A stretch of DNA of 64,000 nucleotides. Origin: a virus. Positions 42,667-51,066 of the stretch are shown here, one piece after another; the first letter of the stretch is position 1, and every line of letters begins with the position of its first letter. Position numbers and translations under genes: made by a program. Under the pieces are notes generated by a model. It had not been told where the DNA came from. It did not search any database and worked only from the letters and a program-made list of their open reading frames with translations. The DNA is taken from IMG/VR virus record IMGVR_UViG_3300010389_000004, positions 30,082-94,081 of that record; one strand, 5' to 3'.

Positions 42667-43200
42667 TCACCCTTGCTGCTGATTCAAAGCCTTGTACACA
42701 TCATTTACGGTCGTACCACGATTTGCCAAGTCCTGGATCTGCTGAGGCTGGTAGCCAATACTCTGAAGCCACTGGATGTTTTCCTGTCCGTAGAAAACTA
42801 CGGGGTCAACAGGAGGTTTGTTGGCGTCGCTAGCCACGACCATGATGGTCTCCCCACCCAAGGGATCCTCCGGCGGCGGCTTGAGGCGTGCCCTCGCGTC
42901 TTGGATGACGTTCCTGAATTCACTCTCAGTGGCGAAGTACACTCTGCGGCGGCGAGCGACGGGCTTCCCTGACGTCGCATCATGCATACCGGAGAATGGT
43001 TTGAATTGGGCTACGGGATTCGCTTGGGGGAGGTCGTCGAACGTGTAACTGCCCTCCATCCGTAGCACTTTGAAGTATTGCTCTAAGTTCGACTTGAGCC
43101 ACTGCATCAACCCTTCTGGGTCACTTGAGCCGAGGTATTGCAGGTGTACTTGAAACTCATACCCCACTGCCTCTTGCTCAAAATCAGATTCTTCGATCAT
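42667..43200 (-). CDS. Unrecognised protein, 177 aa
   Basis: Acidic N-terminus, alpha/beta centre and a C-terminal helical part (IQDLANRGTTVNDVYKAL) that resembles a small UBA- or HTH-like bundle. Not recognised. Confidence 0.7.
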   Translation of the reverse strand: MIEESDFEQEAVGYEFQVHLQYLGSSDPEGLMQWLKSNLEQYFKVLRMEGSYTFDDLPQANPVAQFKPFSGMHDATSGKPVARRRRVYFATESEFRNVIQDARARLKPPPEDPLGGETIMVVASDANKPPVDPVVFYGQENIQWLQSIGYQPQQIQDLANRGTTVNDVYKALNQQQG

Positions 43201-43211
43201 CCCTATTTCTC

Positions 43212-43871
43212 CTAACCGGCCCTTTCGCCTTTTGTCGCGTCCGGGGTCGGACGTCTGCTTGCCTCAGCCTGGATTTCAGATATCTGCCCCGGCGGTAGAG
43301 GTGCGTCAAGTAGCGACTCAGCTACTTGCAACGCTGCCATCAATCTCTCCCTGTCTCCAGGATCGGAGATCTCTCTAACCGAACTCTCCATCGGGCCGCG
43401 AGAACTGGTAGTAGCAAAAGCCGAAGCTACCTCGTTCACAGACTGCAACAGCTCCGTAACCCCAGATTGTGAAATCAATTCGCTTATACCCTGTAGTGCT
43501 CTCAAGAATCCTTGGAGATCACGATCGCTAACGGCCTGCCCATACGCCTTGTTAGCGTTCTCCCACTCAAGGGCTTCTCGAAGAGTTTGGGCTCTACTCA
43601 GCAACCCACTGAGTAGCGTAGAGTAGACGTCAACCTGCACCGCCCGCAGATGGTTTACTGCGGCTACGGGGGCTTCCGCCTCAGCCCGCTCTCGTTTCTC
43701 CTTGATCTCCGTCCACTTTGCGTTTCTCGCGTGGTACTCCAGAGTGTGGTAGGAGACCTCAAACAAACGAGCTACCTGGCGCAATCCGAGTTTGGGCTGC
43801 GCCAGGTAGGTGTTCTTCACAAGGTGTTGTTCTTCTTCACTCAAGGTGGAGAATTTTCGTTCTTCAGCCAC
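43212..43871 (-). CDS. HTH protein, possible small terminase
   Basis: 219 aa, GTG start at 43871 with GAGG upstream. HTH at about 22-50 (LAQPKLGLRQVARLFEVSYH) followed by NAKWTEIKEKRERAEAEAP, a pattern seen at the start of many phage small terminases, then a long helical oligomerisation-like region and a disordered tail. TerL lies 13 kb away, so the role is uncertain; it could equally be a transcription regulator. Confidence 0.5.
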   Translation of the reverse strand: MAEERKFSTLSEEEQHLVKNTYLAQPKLGLRQVARLFEVSYHTLEYHARNAKWTEIKEKRERAEAEAPVAAVNHLRAVQVDVYSTLLSGLLSRAQTLREALEWENANKAYGQAVSDRDLQGFLRALQGISELISQSGVTELLQSVNEVASAFATTSSRGPMESSVREISDPGDRERLMAALQVAESLLDAPLPPGQISEIQAEASRRPTPDATKGERAG

Positions 43872-43923
43872 AGTAGCCTCACCAAATCACGCCATGAAAC
43901 TCCCCACCTACCTTACCTCAACC

Positions 43924-45342
43924 TTACTGGTATTGGTTCGTGAAGTTCGGTTGCGCGGGTGGGGAAGGTGGCATTCCCTGCTGCATCGGCGGTTGCTGTG
44001 AGGGGGCAGGCGGCTGTTGAGCAGGCGGGGGTGCGAATCCTTGCTGCTGAGCAGGAGCTTGCTGCACAGGCGCAGCGGGCGGCTGCGCAGGCTGCTGCTG
44101 CATCGGCGGTTGCTGAGCAGGCGGAGCAGACGGAGCAGACGGAGCAGACGGCACCCCTTGTTGCTGCATCGGCGGTTGCTGAGCAGGAGCTTGCTGCTGA
44201 GCAGGAGCTTGCTGCTGAGCAGGAGCTTGCTGCTGAGCGGGCGGCATCCCCTGCTGTTGCATCGAGGGCTGAGCAGGCGGGGGTGCAAACCCTTGTTGCT
44301 GCATTGGTGCCTGTTGCTGCACTGGTGCCTGTTGCGCAGGCAGTTGAGCCGGAGCAGCCGGAGCAGGGATGCCAGCGCTGTTGTCCTGCGGTGGCAGCGA
44401 GTAGCTGGTTGCCATACCGAACGCACGGTCGATCGAAGCCCGCACCTTATCCAATGCTTCTTGCGTCTCTTCCGGCGTAGCGCGTTGAATCACCTCGGAC
44501 CAGTCGGGGATGCTTTGGAGGATATCCCAAATTGACTGTGAGGCAAACAACCCGCCTTGGTCAAGCACCATCGGGTAGCCCTGACCCGCACGGTACTCAG
44601 GGAGATACGGCGGAGCAAAGACGGGGCCGCCATTCGAGTAGGTGGTGCCAAAGTCCTTACCGGACTTCGTGATGCTCACCGCGAAACCTTCGAAGGGGTG
44701 GAATGGCAGAAGCTGCGAACCGTCAGACCTGCGGGCCATTTGGTTCTGGAACATCGGCCGTACCCATTGCGCATTGAACTGCTTGTAGGAGATCATCACA
44801 ACGTGCGGCTTTTGCGCGTCCTCGGTATAGATGCCGGAGCCATCCACTCCCAGAGGGAGCACCATGAGGAATGCCCGATACCGCGAGTCAAGCGCACTGA
44901 CCAACGCAGCTTCCCGCGGGGGCAGACTGGTACGCTTGGTGTACCGGAGCTTGCCTTGAGCAGGGTCTTCCAGGAACTCATCAATGTAGTCCCGACCCAA
45001 AGGTTGCTCAAAACCCGGAACCGCGGGGTTCGCGTAGAGCGGTGAGAGCACCACCCGATTTCCAAAGGCTGACACCCCCTTCGCAGGGCCTTCGCTTGGT
45101 CCACCCGGAACGTACACCTTCTCAGTCGCCAACACCGTAAGTCCGATGTCAACCAACTGATCCGGTGTCGGAGCGCCTTCAGCCCACGCCTTGCAGAAGG
45201 CTTGCGCACCAGCCTTCGAAGGGAGAATACGGAGGTGATTATCCCCGCTCTCAAAAGTCATTCGAGGGAGCGCAAGTCCCTCGATCCCACCGCCGGAAGA
45301 CCGTTCTTCCTCTGCGCGGTTGATGTCGTCAATGTAACCCAT
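43924..45342 (-). CDS. gp32-like single-stranded DNA-binding protein candidate with Q/P-rich tail
   Basis: 472 aa. Residues 25-310 resemble gp32-type cores of large phages: GDNHLRILPSKAG at the start, RYRAFLMVLPLG and KPHVVMISYKQFNAQW as central strands, HPFEGFAVSITKSGKDFGTTYS, then an acidic helix pair. The last 140 residues are low-complexity: copies of QQQGFAPPPAQ, QQQAPAQ and QQPPMQQ, ending NFTNQYQ without an acidic tip. The same repeat occurs at the N-terminus of the 478-residue protein beyond the polymerase gene. Such tails recruit replication proteins or drive condensation. The DNA-binding call is by resemblance and context. Confidence 0.55.
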   Translation of the reverse strand: MGYIDDINRAEEERSSGGGIEGLALPRMTFESGDNHLRILPSKAGAQAFCKAWAEGAPTPDQLVDIGLTVLATEKVYVPGGPSEGPAKGVSAFGNRVVLSPLYANPAVPGFEQPLGRDYIDEFLEDPAQGKLRYTKRTSLPPREAALVSALDSRYRAFLMVLPLGVDGSGIYTEDAQKPHVVMISYKQFNAQWVRPMFQNQMARRSDGSQLLPFHPFEGFAVSITKSGKDFGTTYSNGGPVFAPPYLPEYRAGQGYPMVLDQGGLFASQSIWDILQSIPDWSEVIQRATPEETQEALDKVRASIDRAFGMATSYSLPPQDNSAGIPAPAAPAQLPAQQAPVQQQAPMQQQGFAPPPAQPSMQQQGMPPAQQQAPAQQQAPAQQQAPAQQPPMQQQGVPSAPSAPSAPPAQQPPMQQQPAQPPAAPVQQAPAQQQGFAPPPAQQPPAPSQQPPMQQGMPPSPPAQPNFTNQYQ

Positions 45343-45350
45343 TGTCTCTC

Positions 45351-45770
45351 CTACTGAACACGACGTGAGGCTATTTCCGCCTCATGAACTTGCTTGATTT
45401 TGTTTCGCAGGGATATCAAGCAGAATCCCTTCAATAGCTCGATGCCATCCGAAACCAAGGACACCATCTGAGCGTGCGAGGAGTACCTGACGTCTGCCTC
45501 CATCCATATGGAGCAGTGCTTCTCGCTCAACTTGCCTCGCGGGTGGTTGCGTGAGTCTTCCCAGTACTCACTGTACAACACAGCCCTTACTCGGGCTAAG
45601 TCGATTCGCAAAAAACTCAACACCCACACCATCTTCGCAAGGAGCTTCGTCCCTGACTCGTACCGCTCTTCAAGCCCATGCACCTGGGTCAAGTTCAAGT
45701 ACGGGTGGAGGTCAAAAACCTCATGGGTTAGCCCGCCTGTTGAGTCCTTGTATTGTACCGCGATCAGCAT
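45351..45770 (-). CDS. Unrecognised protein, 139 aa
   Basis: Overlaps the end of the polymerase gene by 7 bases. Alpha/beta with a helical centre (LAKMVWVLSFLRIDLARVRA) and a basic end. Sits between polymerase and the single-stranded DNA-binding candidate, so likely replication-linked. Confidence 0.7.
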   Translation of the reverse strand: MLIAVQYKDSTGGLTHEVFDLHPYLNLTQVHGLEERYESGTKLLAKMVWVLSFLRIDLARVRAVLYSEYWEDSRNHPRGKLSEKHCSIWMEADVRYSSHAQMVSLVSDGIELLKGFCLISLRNKIKQVHEAEIASRRVQ

Positions 45771-48700
45771 GACACCCTCACTGTTCGGAGATGGTTAGCG
45801 AGCAGTTGAAAACGAGGGTCGCTTTCACACCCACTCCGCCAGTAAGCGTCTGGCGAATAACCTGACCCAATCACCGGGATAAGGTCGCTGGGGCAGTGTT
45901 CCCAACCTGCTGGAATATCCGCAATCGGGTCTGCGAACTCAACCATCTGCCCCCAGGTCGGGCCGCCTTCCGAATCCGCCACAATAGGGACTGGTGAGTT
46001 CTTGATAAACCGGAAAGGCATGTTCTCCATCAGATACTTTGTCGCCGGCACGACGATGGGCGCCTCTCCAGGAAACACATCCAGCACCAAACTATCGTGT
46101 ACCGATGCAGACACTCGCGTTTTGAACCCACAGTGTGCCAACCACTGATTCAAAGTAAACCAGCACCAGGTATTCAGGTCTGACCCTGTGCCTTGAACGA
46201 TGGAGTTTACCCCCTGCCTCTCAGCCTTTGTCCGCGTGTACGCATCCAGAGCGTGAATCTCGGGGATGTGCCTGTGGCGACCAGTCAGCGTGCAAACATA
46301 CCCTCGCGTCTGGAGGTCATGGACGACCTGTTGTTTGAATCCCATATACTCAGGCATTCGGTCGTACATCTTATTCAGCTTCTCACGAGCAGATTCTACC
46401 GACGCTTCCTCATCATAGATCTCTCGCTCGACGTACCCGTTCAACCCTCGGTCGAAAGCAGTGACCCTGCGGGATACCAGAGGGAACCCTTCCTGCTTCA
46501 TCTTGTTGGCCAGGCCTCTCGCACCCTGTCCGTAGATAGGACCAAACCAGAACTGTTTCGCCAATGAGCGTAGCAGCTTCCCGTTTGCCAACGCTTCTTC
46601 AGGACTACACCGGAAAAGCTCACAAGCCAAGTCCAAGTGGAGATCAGCGCCTTCTTGGTACCTCTTGGTAATCCACTGCACTTCAGCAGCAATACCGAAC
46701 ACACGGATTTCAAGCTGCGAGAAGTCAATCTGGTAGACCAAACCTCGCTGACCCTCATCCAAAACAAACAGCTCAAAATGCCGGGCCATCCACGCGTTGC
46801 CTTCCGCCTTCGGTACTGGCCCCCAGGGGGTGTCGTAAAACTCTGCGCCAGGTGAGTACCTTGAGTTGAACATCTTCTTCAACCCTTTAGCGCCCTCACC
46901 TCGGGTTTTGATTAGCTGCACGGGAGGATCAACAGCCGACTTACGTCCAGTTACCGTACCCTCCCCCTTATCTTTGCTGGCGTAGCCTGAATCAAACCCT
47001 GTGATGATGAACGAGGGGTGCATCAAGTTATCCGCCCGCAGATAGCCGTTCCGTGTTACACCTTTCGGGGTTTTGTAGAAACCCTGCACGAAGGGAGTGC
47101 AATACGTTGAGAAGAGCTTGGAATAGTCTCGGAACGCGATGATCTGTTCGATCACAGGGTGCGCTTCTTTGTGTTCTTCCAGCACCTCTACATCAGTCGC
47201 CAGGTTGCCTGTCTTGGTGCGCTTTGCCGTGCCCTCTGGGATCCCACAGAACTCCTTACCGTACAAGAACCTTTGGAGCTGATCAGGGCTTCCCAAGTTC
47301 AACTCAATGCATTTGTCGGCCTTAGCCGATTTCATCACGGGAGCGTAGTTTGTGGTGAACGCTCGCTTCTTCACGAACGTGTACGCCTTCGCAGCACGGT
47401 ACCCAGACTTGGTGCCGGTGATGACTTTGCGGTTCGACATGACCTGCCAAGCCACTTGATCTGCCGGCGTCACCTTCAGTGATTTTCCGACTTTCTCCAC
47501 CTGCCCTAAAGAGCGAGCACCGCTCTTGAAACTTTGGTAGGTCTCGTAAACCATCCCCTTGCTCTCATCACCCTCACAAGCAACAACGAAAACACTGCCT
47601 TGTGCTTCATTCTCATGAGCCATGACCTGACGCCACCGCTCCAAGATCTCAGCGTTCTGGAAAGCTTCCTTCGCAGCGTCTCTCTTGCTCCCGAACTCTT
47701 GGTACAGCTTATTTCGGTGCTCTACGTTCAAAGACATCCCGTGGAGCTGGGTCGTAATTACCGACCTGATATCGGGCATTGTGAATTCATGGAAATAGGT
47801 GAGTAGGTTTTCCTTTGCTAGGCGCTCTTCAAGAACATCCCACAACACCCGAGTCGCGTCCGCATCAGCGCAGGCGTACATCCCGAGAACGTCGAGAGGA
47901 ACACCAAGCTCAAAGTCCTTAGCACCTCCTGGGAACGCTGACTGGAGTTGGTCGTCGTAGAAGCCGAGGTCAGTGTACAACTCTGCCAAGCGCTTCAGCT
48001 TGTGAGGAGTATTCTCATCAACAAGCCCGTGAGCCATTTGCGTGTCAAACTCCAACGCCTCAACAGACACCCCAAGCTTTTGAGGGAAGTACGTCGCATC
48101 AAACGGGGAGTTATGCGCAACCTTGGGGACCGGCGAGGTGATCACTTTGCGAATCGCATCGGCCATCTTGTCCCGCTGCGGTTGGGTGTAGCCACTATCC
48201 TTATGATCCAACACAAAGAACCAAGCGTAACGCTCACCGCCAGCGATTACTCCAAACGACACCCCGAGGATTTTGGACAAGGGGTGGTAAGGATCCAAGG
48301 CGAGTTCGCCAGGTGCCGTTTCAATATCGAAAGCAAGTCGCTCTTGCTGCACCAAGTACTCAGCGATCTGCTCCGCCCTCGCAGGGTCCTGGACTATCTC
48401 GTAGTTTCGGTGTGCAAAGTCGGTAAATGCTTGGTACGTCCCCTCATACAACTTCTTGATTTTCCGAATATCGTGCAGCACTTCCTCCAGCAGAGCTGGG
48501 TCTCTTTCAAGAACGTGTTGCACCGAGTGCGTGAGCATCACAGGAGTCGACGAAATCGGAGCACTCGTGTTAGCGCCGCGTGCAGGAGTCGGAACTTCCG
48601 AACACCAACGCACCACCCCTCTCGACTTGTGTGGCATCCCTAAGCTCTTCCACACAGCAGTATTCTCCGCACCACCAAAACCGAGAATAAACCCAGGCTT

Positions 48701-49045
48701 ATACTTCAAGATCTCCAAGCTCAGGAAATTGGAGCAGGCTCTGGTGGTTACGGCGCCGGGCTTCCCGGAAGATTTGGAACAGCGGACTGCGTAAACGTAC
48801 CTAACCTTTTGAGAAAGCTCTTGTGGAGACCAGGCCATCGCTTTTTGGATTACCTGGTTGATGCCATTGATCTCGTTCTGGTAGGGCTGACCCTCGTATG
48901 AGGGAGCCCCCAACACCACCAAGATTTGCGGAGTCTCGGAGCCAAAGGAACTCACTTGCGTGGTTGCTCTCGCGGAGACGTTACACGCCCCACACTTCTG
49001 GCACACCTGCGCGGCCGATACTGCTGCTGTAAGCTCGTCTAACAT
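45764..49045 (-). CDS. Family A DNA polymerase with N-terminal UDG-like domain
   Basis: 1093 aa from the ATG at 49045 (GGGAG upstream). Residues 1-210 resemble a family 4/5 uracil-DNA glycosylase: CQKCGAC (Cys 15, 18, 21), a GAPSYEGQPY loop, then two Cys about 17 apart (RCSKSS...RACSNF), fitting a 4Fe-4S cluster. Next a 3'-5' exonuclease: LAFDIET, VAHNSPFDATYF and YACADADA. Then polymerase: motif A QIDFSQLEIR, motif B LAKQFWFGPIYGQGARGLANK, motif C as VHDS instead of the usual HDE. It is the replicative enzyme. Whether the UDG part cuts uracil or only binds is unknown. Confidence 0.92.
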   Translation of the reverse strand: MLDELTAAVSAAQVCQKCGACNVSARATTQVSSFGSETPQILVVLGAPSYEGQPYQNEINGINQVIQKAMAWSPQELSQKVRYVYAVRCSKSSGKPGAVTTRACSNFLSLEILKYKPGFILGFGGAENTAVWKSLGMPHKSRGVVRWCSEVPTPARGANTSAPISSTPVMLTHSVQHVLERDPALLEEVLHDIRKIKKLYEGTYQAFTDFAHRNYEIVQDPARAEQIAEYLVQQERLAFDIETAPGELALDPYHPLSKILGVSFGVIAGGERYAWFFVLDHKDSGYTQPQRDKMADAIRKVITSPVPKVAHNSPFDATYFPQKLGVSVEALEFDTQMAHGLVDENTPHKLKRLAELYTDLGFYDDQLQSAFPGGAKDFELGVPLDVLGMYACADADATRVLWDVLEERLAKENLLTYFHEFTMPDIRSVITTQLHGMSLNVEHRNKLYQEFGSKRDAAKEAFQNAEILERWRQVMAHENEAQGSVFVVACEGDESKGMVYETYQSFKSGARSLGQVEKVGKSLKVTPADQVAWQVMSNRKVITGTKSGYRAAKAYTFVKKRAFTTNYAPVMKSAKADKCIELNLGSPDQLQRFLYGKEFCGIPEGTAKRTKTGNLATDVEVLEEHKEAHPVIEQIIAFRDYSKLFSTYCTPFVQGFYKTPKGVTRNGYLRADNLMHPSFIITGFDSGYASKDKGEGTVTGRKSAVDPPVQLIKTRGEGAKGLKKMFNSRYSPGAEFYDTPWGPVPKAEGNAWMARHFELFVLDEGQRGLVYQIDFSQLEIRVFGIAAEVQWITKRYQEGADLHLDLACELFRCSPEEALANGKLLRSLAKQFWFGPIYGQGARGLANKMKQEGFPLVSRRVTAFDRGLNGYVEREIYDEEASVESAREKLNKMYDRMPEYMGFKQQVVHDLQTRGYVCTLTGRHRHIPEIHALDAYTRTKAERQGVNSIVQGTGSDLNTWCWFTLNQWLAHCGFKTRVSASVHDSLVLDVFPGEAPIVVPATKYLMENMPFRFIKNSPVPIVADSEGGPTWGQMVEFADPIADIPAGWEHCPSDLIPVIGSGYSPDAYWRSGCESDPRFQLLANHLRTVRVSC

Positions 49046-49092
49046 GTTGCTCCCTTCACTAGCTACTGAGTACCGCAGCGTAACGCAACGGA

Positions 49093-49128
49093 AGAAGCGG
49101 CGCAAAGGAAAACCCTTACGCCGCTTCT
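49093..49128 (-). other. Hairpin in the leader of the polymerase gene
   Basis: 10-bp perfect arms (AGAAGCGGCG and complement) with a 16-base loop, 48 bases before the polymerase ATG and 24 bases after the previous stop. No good T-tract; perhaps a partial terminator or an RNA stability element. Confidence 0.5.
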
Positions 49129-49152
49129 CTACTGCCTACGAGCTAGGCGTAC

Positions 49153-50589
49153 CTAGCTATAGTATTTCACCAGACCCTTGTGGGGGCCGGAGACGTACTT
49201 GATGGCTTTGTAGCCGGACGCGAGCCACTCTTGGCGGGTGGCTTCATCCGTGACGTTCGTGAGTTCGTCATCCAGGACGTAATCACCCTCACGGAACGAT
49301 GCTGGCTTCTTGCCACGACGTCCGGGATACCAGACTCCTGGCAGCTCTTCGTCGAAGCCGCCGTACTCGTCCACCTGGTGTCCCAAGCCCACGAAGTGGT
49401 CAGTCCCCAGTGAGCCTTCATCAGCCTCAGACTTCTTCTCGGGCTTCTTCGGCTTTTCTGCGGATGAGGCGGCCTTCGTCGCCATCACCTCAGCCCGCTT
49501 CATCGAGCGCTCAGGGCTTTTTGCTGAGCCGGAACGAAGTGCCTGCACCGCGATCTCGATCAGGTCGGACGTTGCGTTCATGAGTCGCGTAGCTGCCTTG
49601 ACCAATGGGTGGTCAGCAGCACCTTCAGGCTCATCAAACATGTCCGCCGGCGAGAAGGGCAACGAGCCTCCCGACTCCGTGCTCCCTGCCACCACTGCTG
49701 GCTCGGTGTAGACCTGCTGTTGCGGTTGTTGCGGTTGTTGCGGTTGCTGTGGTTGTTGGAGCTGCTCCTTGGGCGGGAGATCAGGAACACCCGCCTTGCC
49801 TGCAACTTGGTCAGCATCCGTCAGCGGGATGTGCTCAGGCCAAAACTGCTGGTACAGACGACTCGCTGACTTCTTCCCGTCGCTGAGAACTTTCGGAATC
49901 TCTCCCTTGTCCTCCAAGGTACAGAGCATCCCCTTCAACGACCCAACAACTTCCTTCGGGCGCTTGCTGCCGTTGCGGATCAGAGCATTCCGAAGCTTGG
50001 TTTCTGACGCCTGGCCCTTGTGAACCAAAACCGAAAGCAGCGCCTCACACTGAACAGATGACTCCGCGTCGTCCGGGAACATCAGATCGCCGGGGACGTG
50101 CTCCTTCGAGCGTGCTCGGGTTTCCCACAACTTCGCCCACTCTTCGGAACCAGGCGCGTGCTGCTGTTGCGGTTGTTGCGGTTGTTGCGGTTGTTGCGGT
50201 TGCTGAGCAGGTGCTTCAGCTTGCTGTTGCGCAGGTGCTTCCTGAGCAGGCGGGGGTGCAAACCCCTGTTGTTGAGCAGGAGGGGGTGCAAACCCTGGTT
50301 GCTGCGTTGATGTTTGTTGCGCAGGTGGGGGTGCAAACCCCTGTTGCTGCATCGGTGCTTCAGATTGCTGTTGTTGAGCAGGAGGGGGTGCGAACCCTTG
50401 CTGCTGAGCAGGGGGCGGTGCAAAACCCTGCTGCTGAGCAGGAGGTGCAAACCCTTGCTGTGGGTGTTGCTGCTGTTGTTGAGCAGGCGGCGCAAACCCC
50501 TGCTGTTGAGCAGGGGCAGCACCATACGGTGAAGCAACCTGCTGAGTATACGGGTTCGGCATTGATCCCGCTTGACTTTGCTCGTCCAT
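49153..50589 (-). CDS. Q/P/F-repeat protein next to DNA polymerase
   Basis: 478 aa. Residues 20-145 are low complexity: about seven copies of QQGFAPP(P)AQQ and two QQPQQP runs. About 150-245 look folded (helical, winged-helix-like: ALLSVLVHKGQASETKLRNALI). A second QQPQQP run lies near 280. The end (about 400-478) is a small alpha/beta domain finishing GPHKGLVKYYS. No enzyme motif. Placement beside the polymerase and the shared repeat with the single-stranded DNA-binding candidate suggest a replication partner. AAAGGA precedes the ATG. Confidence 0.78.
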   Translation of the reverse strand: MDEQSQAGSMPNPYTQQVASPYGAAPAQQQGFAPPAQQQQQHPQQGFAPPAQQQGFAPPPAQQQGFAPPPAQQQQSEAPMQQQGFAPPPAQQTSTQQPGFAPPPAQQQGFAPPPAQEAPAQQQAEAPAQQPQQPQQPQQPQQQHAPGSEEWAKLWETRARSKEHVPGDLMFPDDAESSVQCEALLSVLVHKGQASETKLRNALIRNGSKRPKEVVGSLKGMLCTLEDKGEIPKVLSDGKKSASRLYQQFWPEHIPLTDADQVAGKAGVPDLPPKEQLQQPQQPQQPQQPQQQVYTEPAVVAGSTESGGSLPFSPADMFDEPEGAADHPLVKAATRLMNATSDLIEIAVQALRSGSAKSPERSMKRAEVMATKAASSAEKPKKPEKKSEADEGSLGTDHFVGLGHQVDEYGGFDEELPGVWYPGRRGKKPASFREGDYVLDDELTNVTDEATRQEWLASGYKAIKYVSGPHKGLVKYYS

Positions 50590-50619
50590 GTGTTTCCTTT
50601 CCTAGACGACGTGGCTGAG

Positions 50620-51066
50620 CTACACCCAGCCTTTTGAGATACCCGTAGCCGAGGCGCAAAACAATGCTCCCCACCCGGCTACTACGATGTTTCCCTCTGC
50701 CTCCTTCAATTGGCGGAGGGCGACCTCAAAAAGCAAATACGATGGGACACCCAACGCTTTTGCATGTGCGACGTGCTTCGTGAACTGAGAGAGGTGCTGC
50801 TTAGCGGCAATACCTTTTCCCAGAGAAAACGAGAGAACGGGTTTTGGAGAATACTCGCCCTGTTCAAGACCTTCCAGGTGTTCTGGAGTGATCGCCAGAC
50901 TCGCCTTCAGCACACCCAACACCACGTCGCTTTTCCGTACTCCAGCCTCGACAAACATATCGTGCTGGAGATACTCCTGAAACCACTCAGAAGCCGGCGT
51001 CAATTCCCCTGTCTGCTTATCAGCAGCGAGGCTATACGTTTTCTTGCTGCTTTTGAGGGCTGGCAT
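50620..51066 (-). CDS. Unrecognised protein, 148 aa
   Basis: ATG at 51066 lies inside the end of the upstream gene (35-base overlap); GGGAAGAAG upstream. Basic N-terminus, helical centre, and a hydrophobic Gly/Ala-rich end (NIVVAGWGALFCASATGI) that could be a membrane or buried helix. Not recognised. Confidence 0.7.
   Translation of the reverse strand: MPALKSSKKTYSLAADKQTGELTPASEWFQEYLQHDMFVEAGVRKSDVVLGVLKASLAITPEHLEGLEQGEYSPKPVLSFSLGKGIAAKQHLSQFTKHVAHAKALGVPSYLLFEVALRQLKEAEGNIVVAGWGALFCASATGISKGWV

Noticed and set aside
49700-50530. CRISPR-like or minisatellite array
   Set aside because: The repeats are in frame, encode Gln/Pro-rich protein, vary in length and lack spacers, so they are coding low-complexity repeats.
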